Below, in pieces: positions 12,864-24,169 of a stretch of 64,000 nucleotides of DNA. Both the position numbers and the translations under genes were made by a program. How positions within the stretch are numbered: the stretch's first letter is position 1; each line of letters begins with the position of its first letter. Under the pieces are notes generated by a model that searched no databases, was not told the origin of the DNA, and was given only the letters and a program-made list of their open reading frames with translations. Source of the DNA: Solen grandis (Eukaryota; Mollusca; Bivalvia; Adapedonta; Solenidae); NCBI GenBank assembly GCA_021229015.1, contig CM037777.1, forward strand, positions 69,850,840 to 69,914,839. The letters run 5' to 3'.

Positions 12864-13916
12864 ATGGATCAGGAAATGAACGCAGCAGAGAGCGAAATCG
12901 GTAAGAGCCATGCAAATCCTAATCTTGCCACCGAAAACCCTTTTTCTGTGTTGGGGTCCCTCAACCCTGATAACCAATATGGCGGCTACGACGGCCTTAC
13001 CAATAACAATGAAGTCTTCACAGACACACAAGCCTGGTCTAAAGTAACAAACACTAGGAAAAGACCGAAGATCAGCTCTACAGAAGAATTCATAAAGCTT
13101 AGCAATGATGACAAACTCTTGTTACTTTTTACTGATCTCAATAAACATAATGATTTATTCACAAATATTGAGTCAAAGCTTGACAAATGTCTTCAGATAA
13201 ACGAACGAGTCAGTCACATAGAGTCAAATATGGATAATATTGACAAAAGGCTACTGTTATTGGAATATAAGTCACTCGACCTAGAAGCCCGTGGGAGACG
13301 AAATAATTTGATTTTCATTGGGTTTCCTGAGGATAGATATGAAAATGTACATTTAAAAATTGGCTCTTTTTTAGAAGAACGCCTCGATTTCGAACGCGTC
13401 CCAGTTATTGACAGGGCCCACCGGCTAGGACAATACAAGAGAGGCGCCAACAGGGCCATAATTGTCGCCTTTCGTGACTACACAGACGTTGAATCAATTC
13501 TGTCCAGTGCTCGCAAATTAAAAGGTACTAGGTTCAGTATAAACAAAGACTTTCCCAAAGAAATCGTGCAGGCAAGGAAAGCACTATGGGGCCAGTACAA
13601 AGAATTGAAACGGGACTATCCCTCCAGCAGAATAAGCTTGGTGTATCCAGCTAAAATAATCAAAGACGGTCGCACAGTCGCCGACATGTTTCCGCACTGG
13701 AACAAAATAATGAATGGTGACCGAGTAACGGTTAGTTCTCGTAACACTCTACGCAACCCAGCCAATGTGTCGCAAGCACGTGATGTCCATGCAGACAGTG
13801 CCGCTCAGCCAAAACACAGCCAGCAATCCCAGACAGTGCGTCCCGGAGACAATCCAGGTCGCCGTCAGGTGACGTCCACGACGTGGACCAGCGCCCAGAC
13901 ACCGCAGCACTCCTAG
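12864..13916 (+). CDS. LINE ORF1 protein (coiled coil + RRM)
   Basis: 350 residues. The N-terminal ~75 residues are polar and disordered. A heptad-rich segment at about 85-145 (LLLLFTDLNKHNDLFTNIE..., then VSHIESNMDNIDKRLLLLE) looks like a trimerising coiled coil. It is followed by RGRRNNLIFIGFPE (about 150), RAHRLG (about 187) and a FSINKDFPKEIVQARKALW block (about 225), the signature of the L1 ORF1p/Transposase_22 RRM and C-terminal domain. The C-terminus is Ser/Gln/Pro-rich. By family, such proteins bind the element RNA as chaperones in the RNP. The ATG at 12864 is the first in frame. It is intact, unlike ORF2. Confidence 0.88.
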   Translation: MDQEMNAAESEIGKSHANPNLATENPFSVLGSLNPDNQYGGYDGLTNNNEVFTDTQAWSKVTNTRKRPKISSTEEFIKLSNDDKLLLLFTDLNKHNDLFTNIESKLDKCLQINERVSHIESNMDNIDKRLLLLEYKSLDLEARGRRNNLIFIGFPEDRYENVHLKIGSFLEERLDFERVPVIDRAHRLGQYKRGANRAIIVAFRDYTDVESILSSARKLKGTRFSINKDFPKEIVQARKALWGQYKELKRDYPSSRISLVYPAKIIKDGRTVADMFPHWNKIMNGDRVTVSSRNTLRNPANVSQARDVHADSAAQPKHSQQSQTVRPGDNPGRRQVTSTTWTSAQTPQHS

Positions 13917-14001
13917 GTCAGGCAGCAACTTCCGGCGCCCATGGACCTCCACCCCACCAGTAGACCGCGACGAGTTTCCGCCTCTCTCTTCTTCTAATTA
14001 G

Positions 14002-16567
14002 GACAGGTGGAGGGAAGATCCACACTATGTAAAGACATTACATGACTTAAAAATAGGATCTTTAAATGTAAGTGGAATTAAAAAACGTCTTTTCTACCCT
14101 GAATTTATCGAGTTTGTTAATAAATATGATGTATGTTGTGTTTCTGAGACTCATATTGATGATTCAGACAATGTAAACATTGACGGATATGTTTTTTATT
14201 CAAACAACAGGAAACAAAATTATAAAAGAAAGTCAGGGGGCATAGGCATATATGTCAAAGAGAATATTTCCCAATATGTAGACATTGTCAAAAATATCTC
14301 TGAATATGTCTTGTGGATCACTATCTCTAATACATTAACTAAATTAGACGATTCAGTAATTTTAGGCTCAGTTTACCTACCCCCAGAAAACTCGAGATTT
14401 CTTAGTGATAATTACTTTACCCAATTTGAGAAAGAAATATCCGACAAATGTATTAAATACAAATATGTACTCTTAATTGGTGACACAAATGCACGAACGT
14501 CTTCTGACTGCTGTATTTGACATAGATGACGATTCAATTCAATCTCTTGACAAATACAGAATTCTCCAGGATCTGATTATTCCCCTGGAAAGGTGTTCCG
14601 CTGATAAAAAAACAAATACAAATGGTTTCAGACTTATTGATATATGTAGGTATAACAATTTGTTTTTGTTAAATGGCAGGATGCATAAAGACAAAATTGT
14701 TGGTAGCCATACATTTCGAAACAAATCAGTAATAGATTATGCCATGGCCACGGCCGAGTTCTTTAGATACTTTATTGATTTTGAAGTCATTGTCACTGAC
14801 AGTTTATTATCTGATGGGCACAACGCTATCTATCTCAAAATTGCAATACCCACTGTTGAAGTCAATATCAAAACACCCAACGAAAAGAATACCAGACCAA
14901 ATTGGAACCCTAAGTTAGAAAGTAGTTTCCAACAACATATTAACGCTGATGAAATAAATGTACTAATTGATAAGTTATCAGCCAATCCCGAATCACCATC
15001 GATCATCGATTCTGTTACAAATGATATCACTAGAATATTCAGCACAGCCTCAAATCGTACCTTTCCTACAAATGATAAACGAACATTGACTTACCGTAGT
15101 GGCAACAAGCCATGGTTTGGTCCCAAATGTCACCAAGCAAGATCAAACTACCATGACGCCAGAAATGAATTCAGAACTAATCCAAACCCTGAAACAAAAA
15201 CAAGATTAAGTAATGCAAGCAAAATGTATAAACGAACAATGCATAAATTCATTAATAAATATAAATTCGAAAAACAACAGAAATTAAGGACCCTTAGCCG
15301 CAAAGAACCTAAACAATACTGGAAGTTCCTCAATTCATTCAAAACAAAAAATAATACTGTTTCATCACCTTCAGTACAAGAATTTTACGATTATTTTAAC
15401 ACGGTTAATCAAAGCACAATAGCTGATGAGAAGTTTAAGGACGAGGAAGATATAGTAGAAACAAATAGTTTACTTGATTCGCCTATAACTAGCAAAGAGG
15501 TTTCTGATTGTATTAAAATTCTGAAAAATGGTAAGTCGTCCAGTTGTCATGATAATATTTTAAATGAACATATCAAATCTACTAAAGATATTCTTCTGCC
15601 ACTTTACGTGAAGTTGTTCAACAGTATACTTAATTGTGGACATATACCCCACACATGGCTAGAGGGAGTAATCATACCTATATACAAAAACAAGGGTGAT
15701 CCTAAAAATACTTTAAATTACCGACCAATAACTATATTAAGCTGTTTAGGCAAATTATTTACCTCTGTACTCAACAACAGAATTACTATATATGCAGAAA
15801 ATTTCAATATACTTGACAATAACCAAGCTGGCTTTAGGAAAGGATACTCGTGTGCAGATCATATATTTACTCTTTACTCTTTAATAGAAATATTAAGGAA
15901 AAGAAAACAAAAATTATATTGCGCTTTCATTGACTTTTCTCAGGCCTTTGACAAGGTTTGGAGAGCCGGGTTATGGCATAAATTACTTCAAAATTCAATA
16001 AATGGTAAATTTTTCAGACTCATTAAAAATATGTACAGTAATATCAAATCTAGAGTTTTTCATAATGGATCTTTCTCTGAAAGTTTTATTTCTGAAATTG
16101 GTGTAAGGCAGGGTGAAAATTTATCTCCTATACTGTTTTCTCTATTCTTAAATGACATTCAGTCTTTCTTGCAATCCAAAGGTGCAGTCGGTGTAGAGTT
16201 ATCATCTAACACATTTAACATACACTTATGGCTTAAACTTTTGATCCTCCTCTACGCAGACGATACAATAATATTATCAGATTCTCCAAAAGACTTTCAA
16301 AAAGCATTAGATATCTTTCACGAATACTGTAATAATTGGCATCTAAATGTAAACGTTACAAAAACTAAGGTAGTAATATTCGGGGCCAGACTGAATAATC
16401 AAACTTTCAAGCTCGGTGATCAGGCTCTTGAAATAACAAAACAGTACCATTACCTCGGGGTCACATTCTCAAGTAACGGATCTTTCCTTGCAGCACGAAA
16501 ACATATTGCCCAACAGGCCACTAAAGCTTACTCTTTAACCGTATTAACAACGCAGACTTACCACTAG
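14002..16567 (+). pseudogene. LINE ORF2 part 1: AP endonuclease and reverse transcriptase
   Basis: The endonuclease begins around 14041 (LKIGSLNVSG), with a catalytic-type SETH at about 14145, LPPENS near 14385 and a GDTNAR block near 14480. The frame then shifts at about 14500-14520 and continues with the SDGHN block near 14810. The reverse transcriptase follows from about 15480: NYRPITILS (15718), AGFRKGYS (15828), FIDFSQAFDKVW (motif A, ~15930), RQGENLSP (motif B, ~16105) and YADD at 16253-16264. All catalytic Asp residues are present. After the TAG at 13999-14001 no in-frame ATG occurs before the endonuclease, so the normal initiation route is unclear. Frame is lost at about 16535. Confidence 0.88.
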
Positions 16568-17424
16568 ATCTTATTCTTAACCTGTTCGACCACACAATAT
16601 TACCAATCCTAACGTATGGGTCTGAAGTATTCGGTTTTGAAAATATCGACATGTTAGAAAAAATACATAATGACTTTTTAAGAAAAATAACAAATGCTCG
16701 TAAATCAACTCCTATCTCATTCTTATATGGAGAGTTAGGTAGATACCCCATTTCTATTATAGTTAAAACTCGAATGATCTCTTTTTGGTTAAGATTACTC
16801 CAGTCTAACAGAGAAAAATTGTCAACACAAATCTATACATACATGCTATACTTACCTAATACTGAATTTAAATGGCTCACCAAAATTAAAAATATTCTCT
16901 GCTCAGTAGGACGCCCCGACCTGTGGGAAAACCAGTTCCGAATAACAAATTGTAATAAAATACACTTACAAATAAAACAAATACTTATTGATCATTTTAA
17001 GCAACAATGGCATGAACAGTTGCAACAGACAAATAAAGGAATTATATATCATTCTTTTAAACAAAATGTGCAATTTGAAGATTATTTTAATGTATTGAAT
17101 GCTACAGAATATAAGAACATATTTAAACTAAGAACAGCAAATCACTACTTACCTGTCGAAACTGGTCGCCACGAAGGAACGCCTTTCCAGGACAGAATAT
17201 GCAACCTGTGTAACACCTCTGAAATAGGAACAGAAGAGCACTACCTATTATACTGTAACTACTTTAACTCTGACCGCGAATCACTGCTAGGTTTCATCAA
17301 TGCTAATGCACGACCACACATAAATACAGAGTACATGCTATCAAAAGCACCTGTCAACGTCCTGAAAAACGTTAGTCGGTTTATTTCTATTATATTCAAT
17401 AAATTTAAAAAGATTAACAAATAG
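16540..17424 (+). pseudogene. LINE ORF2 part 2: C-terminal region with Cys/His finger
   Basis: This is the continuation of ORF2 in a different frame from about 16535. It contains LPILTYGSEVFGFEN near 16600 (the usual block after the RT thumb) and then a long basic region. A C-x2-C...H-x4-C finger (ICNLCNTSEIGTEEHYLLYC, about 17197-17256) follows, as found at the C-terminus of many LINE ORF2 proteins, where it helps RNA/DNA binding during target-primed reverse transcription. Ends at TAG 17422-17424. Confidence 0.85.
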
Positions 17425-17657
17425 ACTCACCTAAAATTGAAAACAATCCCAACCTCTACCTTTCTCTCTCCCTTTTCATACAGTTATCGGCAACAATCGC
17501 AGTCAAAACACTTCTGATCGTTTGGGTCCCATAAACATGTCTATTTCATGCAATGAGTCTCGAAACCATCACGTCTATTTCGTGCAAGTTGAGCTTACGG
17601 TTTCTCAGTAGGTCAAAGTATTTAAAAATATCTCTGACCCGCTTATTCTCCCCCCCC

Positions 17658-17659
<2 letters not shown>

Positions 17660-17706
<47 letters not shown>

Positions 17707-17755
17707 CACACACACACACACACTCTGTACACTCTCTCTCTCTCTCTCTCAATTT
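17660..17755. repeat. microsatellites (CT)n and (CA)n
   Basis: A C-run, then (CT)n to about 17703, (CA)n to about 17721 and (CT)n again to 17750, inside the LINE 3' region. A second CT-rich tract lies at about 18025-18062. Open frames on both strands here are artefacts. Confidence 0.95.
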
Positions 17756-18474
17756 ACTCAATAGTGAATTAATAATTGTTTTGCATACAGTATATACATG
17801 CTTGACTAGTTATGTAAATGATCCTTGTTAGTTTACTTTTACGCATACTGACTATTTTATTTAAATCTGTAATTTAAATATTGGAACTATTCTGCTACTG
17901 ATATATAAATACAGCACAGGTTACATACATTTATGTTAAATATTTCGAAATTATGAAGTTGTTGAAGCATATTCTCTACACAGCATGAAACATGTATTGC
18001 ATTTTTGATGATTTTATTTGATCTCTCTCCCTTTCTCTCTCCCTCTCTCTCTCTCTCTCTCTTAATTTACTTCTATCAAAACAGATGTGTATAAATTATT
18101 GTTGATTATGTTGGCTAAACCTATATAAGTCTAAATTTGTGTATTTGTAATTTTTGTTGTTCGATGGAAATGTGACATTTGAAATTCCCTCCACACATAA
18201 GAACACGAATCAAACAAGCACTCACACACTTTCACACACGAACACCCCCAGAATGTCATTTGATTTATTAACTATTTTCTCTCTCTTTCTATTTTGCATT
18301 CTATTAAGGCCAAATTAAATTCCTTCTTCTTGACCGGAAATATCACCATATATGATGAATTATTATTGTATATCCCCATGTTGTATGCATTTGTAATACC
18401 TGGGTGAAAATAAAGGAGTTGTTCTGTTCTGTTCTGTTCTGTTAATAATTGTTTTCTATTTATTATCTGCTTTT

Positions 18475-18729
18475 TGACATCTAAAAATTGAAAAAGATTA
18501 TAATCTGTTGATCAAGTACTGCGCATGCCTAAAGAAACAGATGATGTTATTCTTTCTGCCTAACAGGCAGTCTTATTAAAGTAAAGTAATTGTAATACAC
18601 ACTAGAGGTTGTTTATATTCTCAACCGAGTTTATACTATACCATCTTGTACAAGACTCACTTACCATCAGTATATGTGAAAATGACATAATGGTATAAAG
18701 AACATTTGTACAACAACAGAAACGTTACA
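18475..18729 (+). repeat. 5' LTR
   Basis: About 255 bp, aligning throughout with 21949-22191: shared blocks include gatcaNgtactNNgcatgcc, gatgttattct, ttctcaac and aaaatgacataatggtataaag. The left edge (TGACATC) is set by alignment to the TGTAAAC start of the 3' copy and is approximate. Confidence 0.75.
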
Positions 18730-18803
18730 TGGTGCCAGAGAAATTAATAAGAATATTAGGCATATAATATCATTTTACAGCTGTGATTAAAAGAAAGCAA
18801 AAC

Positions 18804-19046
18804 ATGGATTTAAGTGGTTTTCCTCCCCCAGTAATGAACTGGGAAGCCACAAAATTATTTGCCTGGACAGCTCCAGAAATTTGAAACGCATGTTAAATTA
18901 GTGTTCTCTAGACCACTAATGGAAAGGGAGAAGAAGAAAATATATTTTACCTTCTCTTATGTATCGGGGAAGAATGAATAAATATTTATCAAACTTGAAA
19001 AATAACTGAGGCAAAGAAATTAGAAACCCACTTTGCTAAATTTTAA
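18804..19046 (+). pseudogene. LTR element gag start (truncated)
   Basis: An ATG at 18804 opens MDLSGFPPPVMNWEATK, followed after frame breaks by an EKFETHVKL-like and FSRPLMEREKKK-like stretch. Position just downstream of the primer binding site and the sequence suit the N-terminus of gag in mollusc Gypsy elements. About 80 residues remain; the rest is deleted up to the integrase. Confidence 0.55.
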
Positions 19047-19337
19047 TTGCACGTTCTACAAAGACCGGATAGGCCATTTAAAAATATAGGCACTGGTATA
19101 TTCCATTTCGATGGAAAGAATTATTTGTTCACAATTGATTATTATAGCCGCTTCTTTAAGATAGACTTGCTACTAAACACGCCCGCTAGCACAGTCATTC
19201 CCAAACTACGAGCTCACATGTCACATTATGGTATATGTTACATTTGTAACAGTGACCATGGTCCGCAATTTTCATCAGCTGAATTTGCAAGAATTGGGGA
19301 TCGGGGATTTGAACACAAAAGATCTCGTCTCCGTTAA
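19047..19337 (+). pseudogene. LTR element integrase core fragment
   Basis: About 96 residues of a retroviral-type integrase core. It has GTGIFHFDGKNYLFTIDYYSR (the position of the first catalytic Asp is replaced by Gly, IGTGIF rather than the usual IGTDIF pattern), KLRAHMSHYGI and a SDHGPQFSSAEFA block that holds the second catalytic Asp. It breaks before the glutamate. The family joins the cDNA to host DNA; this fragment cannot. Confidence 0.8.
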
Positions 19338-19404
19338 ATAGCAAATCAAGTGGTTTAGCGGAAAAGGTGTTTCTATTACACAGAATATATAAGTCAAGTA
19401 AAAC

Positions 19405-20312
19405 AACAACAACAATAAAAAAACAAGAGGACAATGATGGCCCTGGGATCGCTCACCTGAGAACTAGGTACTAATTGGAGGAAAAGAAACAGCAAATATC
19501 TTATGGTATTTTGGAAAATGGGCTCTGTCCTCTGCAAGTCATAAATCGGGTGAATACTTTTGGACAAAAAAAAAATATTCAATTTGTACTATATACATAT
19601 CAGGAAAATGGTCTTAGTACCCTGGCGGCCATGTTTTTCTACCAAACAAAAAAAAATGAACAATTTGGTAGAGAGTCACCAATGGAACATCTGTGCAAAA
19701 ATAAAGTTTGAAATCCAGCCAGTACTTTTAGAAAAGAAGAATTTTCAATTTTGAACTATATGCATTTAAGGAAAACGGACTCTGCCCCCTGGCGGTCATG
19801 TTTTTCAACGGATCAAAATAATTTGAACAGTCTTTGTAGAGAGTCACCTAAGGAACATCTGTGCCAAATAACTTTGAAATCCCCCGGTACGTTTGACCTA
19901 GAAGAGTTTTGAAGTTTTTACTTTATACATATAAGGAAAATGGGCTTCGCCCCTTGGCGGCCATGTTTTTCAACGGATCAAAATCATTTGAACGGTCTTG
20001 GTGGAAAGTGGCCCAAGAAACATCTGAACCTAATAACTTTGAAATCTGGCTAGTAGTTTTGGAGGAAAAGATTTTCAAAGTTTTCATTTTTTTTCCGTTG
20101 CCATGGCTACCATAGTTCTGCATTGAATCAAATTCTTTGAACAACTCTTGAAGGAACATTCCTGTAAAGTTTCTTTCCAATTAGCCCAGTGGTTTAGGAG
20201 AAGATGTCGTTTAAGTTAAATGTTGACTACAGACGCCCGACGACGGACAACGAACATTCATCAGTCACAATTACTCACCTTGAGCACGTTGTGCTCAGGT
20301 TAGGTAACAACA
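19405..20312 (+). mobile_element. satellite-bearing Helitron-like element inside the LTR element
   Basis: It starts acaagaggacaatgatggccc...gctcacctga and carries four ~150-bp units (each with aggaaaatgggctNNgcccc, tggcggccatgttttNca and ggNcaaaatNatttgaac). It closes with cgcccgacgacggacaacg and a hairpin CTTGAGCAC/GTGCTCAGG near 20280-20300. The same plan is seen at 22.4-27.2 kb. The hairpin-plus-CTAA-like 3' end suggests a non-autonomous Helitron, but no transposase is present to prove it. Confidence 0.6.
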
Positions 20313-20319
20313 GAAACAT

Positions 20320-20660
20320 ACCTATATCCGTATACATCAATACTAGAGCATAGAAATATACCTCTGGAATGTGGATACACTTTCGCACAACTTCTCATGG
20401 GTCGCAGAACCAAATGCATTGTTCCAATTTCACCAAATTCGTCCAACCTCAAACAATTAATCCATCAATTGTAAAAAAAAAAAATGGAAAAAAATCAATG
20501 CCAGCAAAATTTATATCAAACAAGGCCATATAACATACAAGCAATAAATGGTGGTATTTATCGTCGCAACAGGCAAATGCTGATAAAAACAATGGAAAAG
20601 GAATTCAAACTCTCACCCTAACGTACTTTAAAACCAACAAGATTCCCATTCGTCAGATAA
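20320..20660 (+). pseudogene. LTR element integrase C-terminal segment
   Basis: In broken frames the segment reads a LLMGRRTKCIVPISPN-like stretch (about 20390-20440) and later IQAINGGIYRRNRQ (about 20535-20580). It resembles the region downstream of the integrase core in Gypsy elements (a SPAQLLMGRR-type motif). It lies beyond the satellite-bearing insertion and so is the displaced continuation of the integrase. Confidence 0.5.
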
Positions 20661-21034
20661 CATTCCCATAACCTGAGATGAACCTTATCCCAGAATGTTG
20701 AGTCTGACAACAAAGATATCTACCAGCCCTAGCCCCTATTTAACACGGTCATATCGAGCGGTGAAGTCAAGCACTCGTTACCGTAGTGAACAATACTTCA
20801 CAAACAGATGATAAAAGTGTGATTGCTTCCACACGCTTGTGTGAATGTATATTTTGTAACTAAATGTCTCAATACTTGATAATTCAAAAAAAATGTTAGC
20901 CTTTTATATTTGTTTGTATTCTTGCAGATTATGTCATTTGCTATAATTACATAATATAATGCCAGGTTAATGTCAAAATGATAGCTAATTATCTTCCTGT
21001 GTGGTATGTCTATAGTAGTACACCATTATAAATA

Positions 21035-21868
21035 CTGACGGGCATAAGAAACGGAATTTGGCGTTATTTTCCTCATACCTATTGAAATTTTAGTGAAATG
21101 TAGTCTGAATACATGTACACTGACCGACAATCACGGCAAAGAAAAAATCATGCGCTTCTATTCAGCCCGATGTCCATTTCCGGTGGCTGCTCATGATTTC
21201 CACGTGCGGTGACGGTGGCGTAAAGTTAGAACTAAACCACGGTAGGGTCTACGGCAGGTAATCCCGCGTTCCCTCAGTCGTCTTCTAACCGTATAACGAC
21301 TTATTGGGCGACCACGGTTACCGACTACTAAACGCGACGTCGATTCCGCCGTCACAAACCTGTCACGCAAATGACGTTGATGTATGAAATTATCTTGTCT
21401 TACAGACGTCACACGAGGTCTTCCTGAACGTGGCCGATCGGCAAACGTTCCCGTACCTCTAACACGTCAAACAAGACGCCGAATCGTAGAACGCGAGACG
21501 TTAAAACGTCTGGCGACTTGTTCTTGCGTTCGCCCGCATTCGAGCATGGCCAAAACGCGAGCTCTCTCTTCAGAATTTAGCCTTGGTATTCTTAAATACG
21601 AATGTTTAATCAGAAAATCTCTATCGACTAGCCATGTAACTGTGTAAAATGTGATCGATTTCACCACGTGGTAAACATACACGAGGTGCACGTGAAAATC
21701 ATGAACAGCCACCGGAAATGGACATCGGGCTGAATAGAAGCGCACGATTTTTTCTTTGCCGTGATTGTCGGTCAATGTACATGTATACAGACTACATTTC
21801 ACTAAAATTTCAATAGGTATGAGGAAAATAACGCCAAATTCCGTTGGGGCGTTTCTTTTGCCCGTCAG
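21035..21868 (-). mobile_element. Tc1-like transposon with long inverted repeats (834 bp)
   Basis: The ends CTGACGGGCATAAGAAACGG and CCGTTGGGGCGTTTC...GCCCGTCAG are inverted repeats of roughly 180 bp, flanked by TA (21033-21034 and 21869-21870). On the minus strand the interior encodes only the N-terminal half of a Tc1-family transposase. The catalytic domain is absent, so this is an internally deleted, non-autonomous copy sitting inside the LTR element. Confidence 0.8.
21191..21600 (-). pseudogene. Tc1-like transposase, N-terminal DNA-binding part only
   Basis: The minus-strand translation gives a helix-turn-helix (ERARVLAMLECGRTQEQVAR, then FNVSRSTIRRL). After a frame change near 21465 it gives a GRPRVTSVRQDNFI linker and a second HTH-like region with HLRDRFVTAESTSR and YTVRRRLRERGI. 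It matches the bipartite Tc1/Tc3 DNA-binding domain. The DDE domain that should follow is deleted up to the inverted repeat. Confidence 0.8.
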
Positions 21869-21948
21869 TATATATACAGATAAGCTGACAACACTGTATA
21901 CCTTATGGTATGCTACAGAGATGAGTATCATTTACAAAGGAAGGGAGA

Positions 21949-22191
21949 TGTAAACTATTTTGAAATAGACTATACTATTTTGATCATGTACTTTGCATGC
22001 CTGGTGATACAGAGGATGTTATTCTCACTGTTGGACAGGCATTTTTTTAAATTAAAGTTGTTGTAGTACACGCTTGTGTCTTGTGTTTAGATTCTCAACT
22101 GATTTTATATTTACTTGTACAAGGCTCAACACTATATGTCAAAATGACATAATGGTATAAAGTACATTTGTACAACAACAGAAACATTACA
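21949..22191 (+). repeat. 3' LTR
   Basis: 243 bp, from TG after the purine tract to ACA. It is the partner of 18475-18729; divergence between the copies is clearly visible by eye (many substitutions and indels), so the insertion is old. Confidence 0.8.
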
Positions 22192-23071
22192 GTCATAAAT
22201 AACATTTCAAAAAACCGTGTTTGTATGTAGGCTCCCACAAATGAACTTCTCCTCGGAGTGAATACAAGGGGTTCCTTAAAGGAAGATTCAAATGATATTC
22301 AATCGACTTTTGCTTTAAACCTGATCGACTCGAACACTTTATTTCATCTTTGGCACAATTATCAACATGGAACAGAATAAAAAACAAGAGGGCCATGCTG
22401 GCCCTGAATCGCTAACCTGAGAAACATTGCCCTCAACGCCAGTTTTTGTATTACGAGTCATAGTAAATATATAATATATGCAGAAGTACAGCAAGATCAT
22501 TTAAATTCAAAACAAAAACTGTACCTGCCATCCAAACTTTGAAGGTCAAAGCTCCAATAAGTATAATAATTCAACTGACACCTAAGACGGGGCCAATTTG
22601 ACCCCAGGGCCATGATTTAATCAAAATGTTTACTAGGCCATATTACTCACCAAATATCTAAACTCCGGGCCATGTGGTTTCTGATAAGAAGATTTTTCTA
22701 GTTTTGATTTCTTCTAAATAAATCTTTTTAAAATAAATTGACCCCTGGGGCGGGGTAAATTTTGATCCAAGGGTCATGACTTGAAAAAAACAACAACTTG
22801 GTAATGGTCCATAAGACAATGTCACACAAAATATATAAACTTCAAGCCTTGTGGTTTCCGACAAGAAGATTTTTATAGTTTTTCTTATATAAGTCTATAT
22901 AAAATAAAGTGATCCCTGAGGCGGGGCCAATTTCGACCTCAGGGTCGGGATATGAACAAACTTGGTAATGGTCAATAAGACAATGCCACACGCCAAATAT
23001 CTAAACTCTATGCCTTGTGGATTCTGATAAGAAGGTTTTTCTATTTGTTTTTTTTTTTCCAAAATAAGTCT

Positions 23072-24028
23072 ATTTAAAAAACCAGAGGGCCATGATGGCC
23101 CTAAATCGCTCACCTGAATTCAACTGCTAGAGAGAAAATGCTTAAGCATACGTTTCCTGAAAATTGTTTCGTACATTAATAAATAAATGTGATAAAAGGG
23201 AGTAATATTAGAAAAAAAAATATCTTACTAATTTTTCCACTTTTTTTCAACTGACAATGAGTGCTAAAAAATGAAAATATTAAAGTTCAAACAGAGTGAA
23301 ACCTTGCAATTTTCAACATTTAAAGGGGCATAACTCCTGACATAATAAATTGATGAAAGCCATCATCAAATTTGGTCAAGATATTCTGGTCATAAACAAT
23401 GTCTTAAGGTTTGAAGGCAATTGCTTAAGAAATAAAGATGCTAGAGTGCAAAGAGCAATCTGGATTCTTTCAAATTTAAAAGGGGCTTAACTCCTGACCT
23501 TATGTGTTGATTCCACTCATAATTGAACTTGGCCAAGGTATTATGGTTTTAAACAATGTCATTAAGTTTGAATGCAATTGCTAAAGAAATGAAGATGCTA
23601 GAGTGCAAACAATGTGAAATCTGGCTTTTTTTTTTAATTTTAAAAGGGGCATAACTCCTGACCTAATAGTACGATATCAGCCATAATCGAACTTGGTCGT
23701 GATTTTATGGTTATAAACATTGATATAAAGTTTGAAGATAATTGCTCATGAAATGAAGATGCTAGAGTGCAAACAATGTGAAATCTGACTTTTTTAAATT
23801 TTAAAAGGGGTATAACTCCTGACCTTATGTTCCGATATCAGCCATAATCGAACTTGGCCGAGATTTTATGGTTATAAACATTATTTTAAAGTTTGAAGAT
23901 AATTGCTCATAAAATGAAGATGCTAGAGTACAAACGAACAAATTGTGGACGACGGACGGACGGACGGACGGACGACGGACATTCATCGATCCTAAAAGCT
24001 CATCCTGAGCACACGTGCTCAGGTGAGC
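23072..24028 (+). mobile_element. element B: satellite-bearing, ~120-bp units
   Basis: It begins accagagggccatgatggcccta and carries about five units with aaaaggggcataactcctgacct, gaacttggNcNNgatNttatgg and gaagatgctagagtgcaaac. It ends in (GACG)n near 23950 and the hairpin CCTGAGCAC/GTGCTCAGG, then TGAGCTAA. A terminal hairpin followed by CTAA fits the CTRR ends of Helitrons. Confidence 0.65.
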
Positions 24029-24169
24029 TAACAAGTGACCCCTTGGGCGGAGCCAATTTCGACCCCAGGGTCATGATTTGATAAAACTTGGTAATGGTCC
24101 AAAGGACTATGCCACACACCAAATATCTAAACTCCAGGCCATGTTGTTTACGACAAGAAGATTGTTCCA

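Larger units (their letters stand above)
12864..18443 (+). mobile_element. non-LTR retrotransposon (LINE), near full length
   Basis: Two ORFs in order: ORF1 (coiled coil and RRM) and ORF2 (endonuclease, reverse transcriptase, Cys/His finger), followed by about 1 kb of 3'UTR rich in CT and CA microsatellites. It ends in a short tandem tail (GTTCT)n at 18419-18443. Tandem-repeat tails rather than poly(A) are typical of several LINE clades. The coordinates start at the ORF1 ATG; the 5'UTR is not delimited. Two frame breaks in ORF2 mean this copy is not autonomous as assembled. Confidence 0.9.
18475..22191 (+). mobile_element. decayed Gypsy/Ty3-type LTR retrotransposon
   Basis: Two diverged LTRs bracket the element. 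The 5' LTR (about 18475-18729) ends ACAACAACAGAAACGTTACA and is followed at once by TGGTGCCAGAGA, a primer-binding-site-like sequence. The 3' LTR (21949-22191) starts TGTAAACTA after the polypurine tract AAAGGAAGGGAGA and ends ACAACAACAGAAACATTACA. Inside are a gag start, an integrase core and an integrase C-terminal segment. Most of gag-pol, including protease and RT, is missing. The interior is interrupted by a satellite-bearing element and a Tc1-like element. No matching target duplication was seen. Confidence 0.85.

Noticed and set aside
17546..17831. Open frames on both strands over the CT/CA tract
   Set aside because: They consist of Ser-Leu or Arg-Glu dipeptide runs produced by the microsatellite.
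21384..21647. Plus-strand frame in the Tc1-like element
   Set aside because: Antisense shadow of the transposase DNA-binding region.
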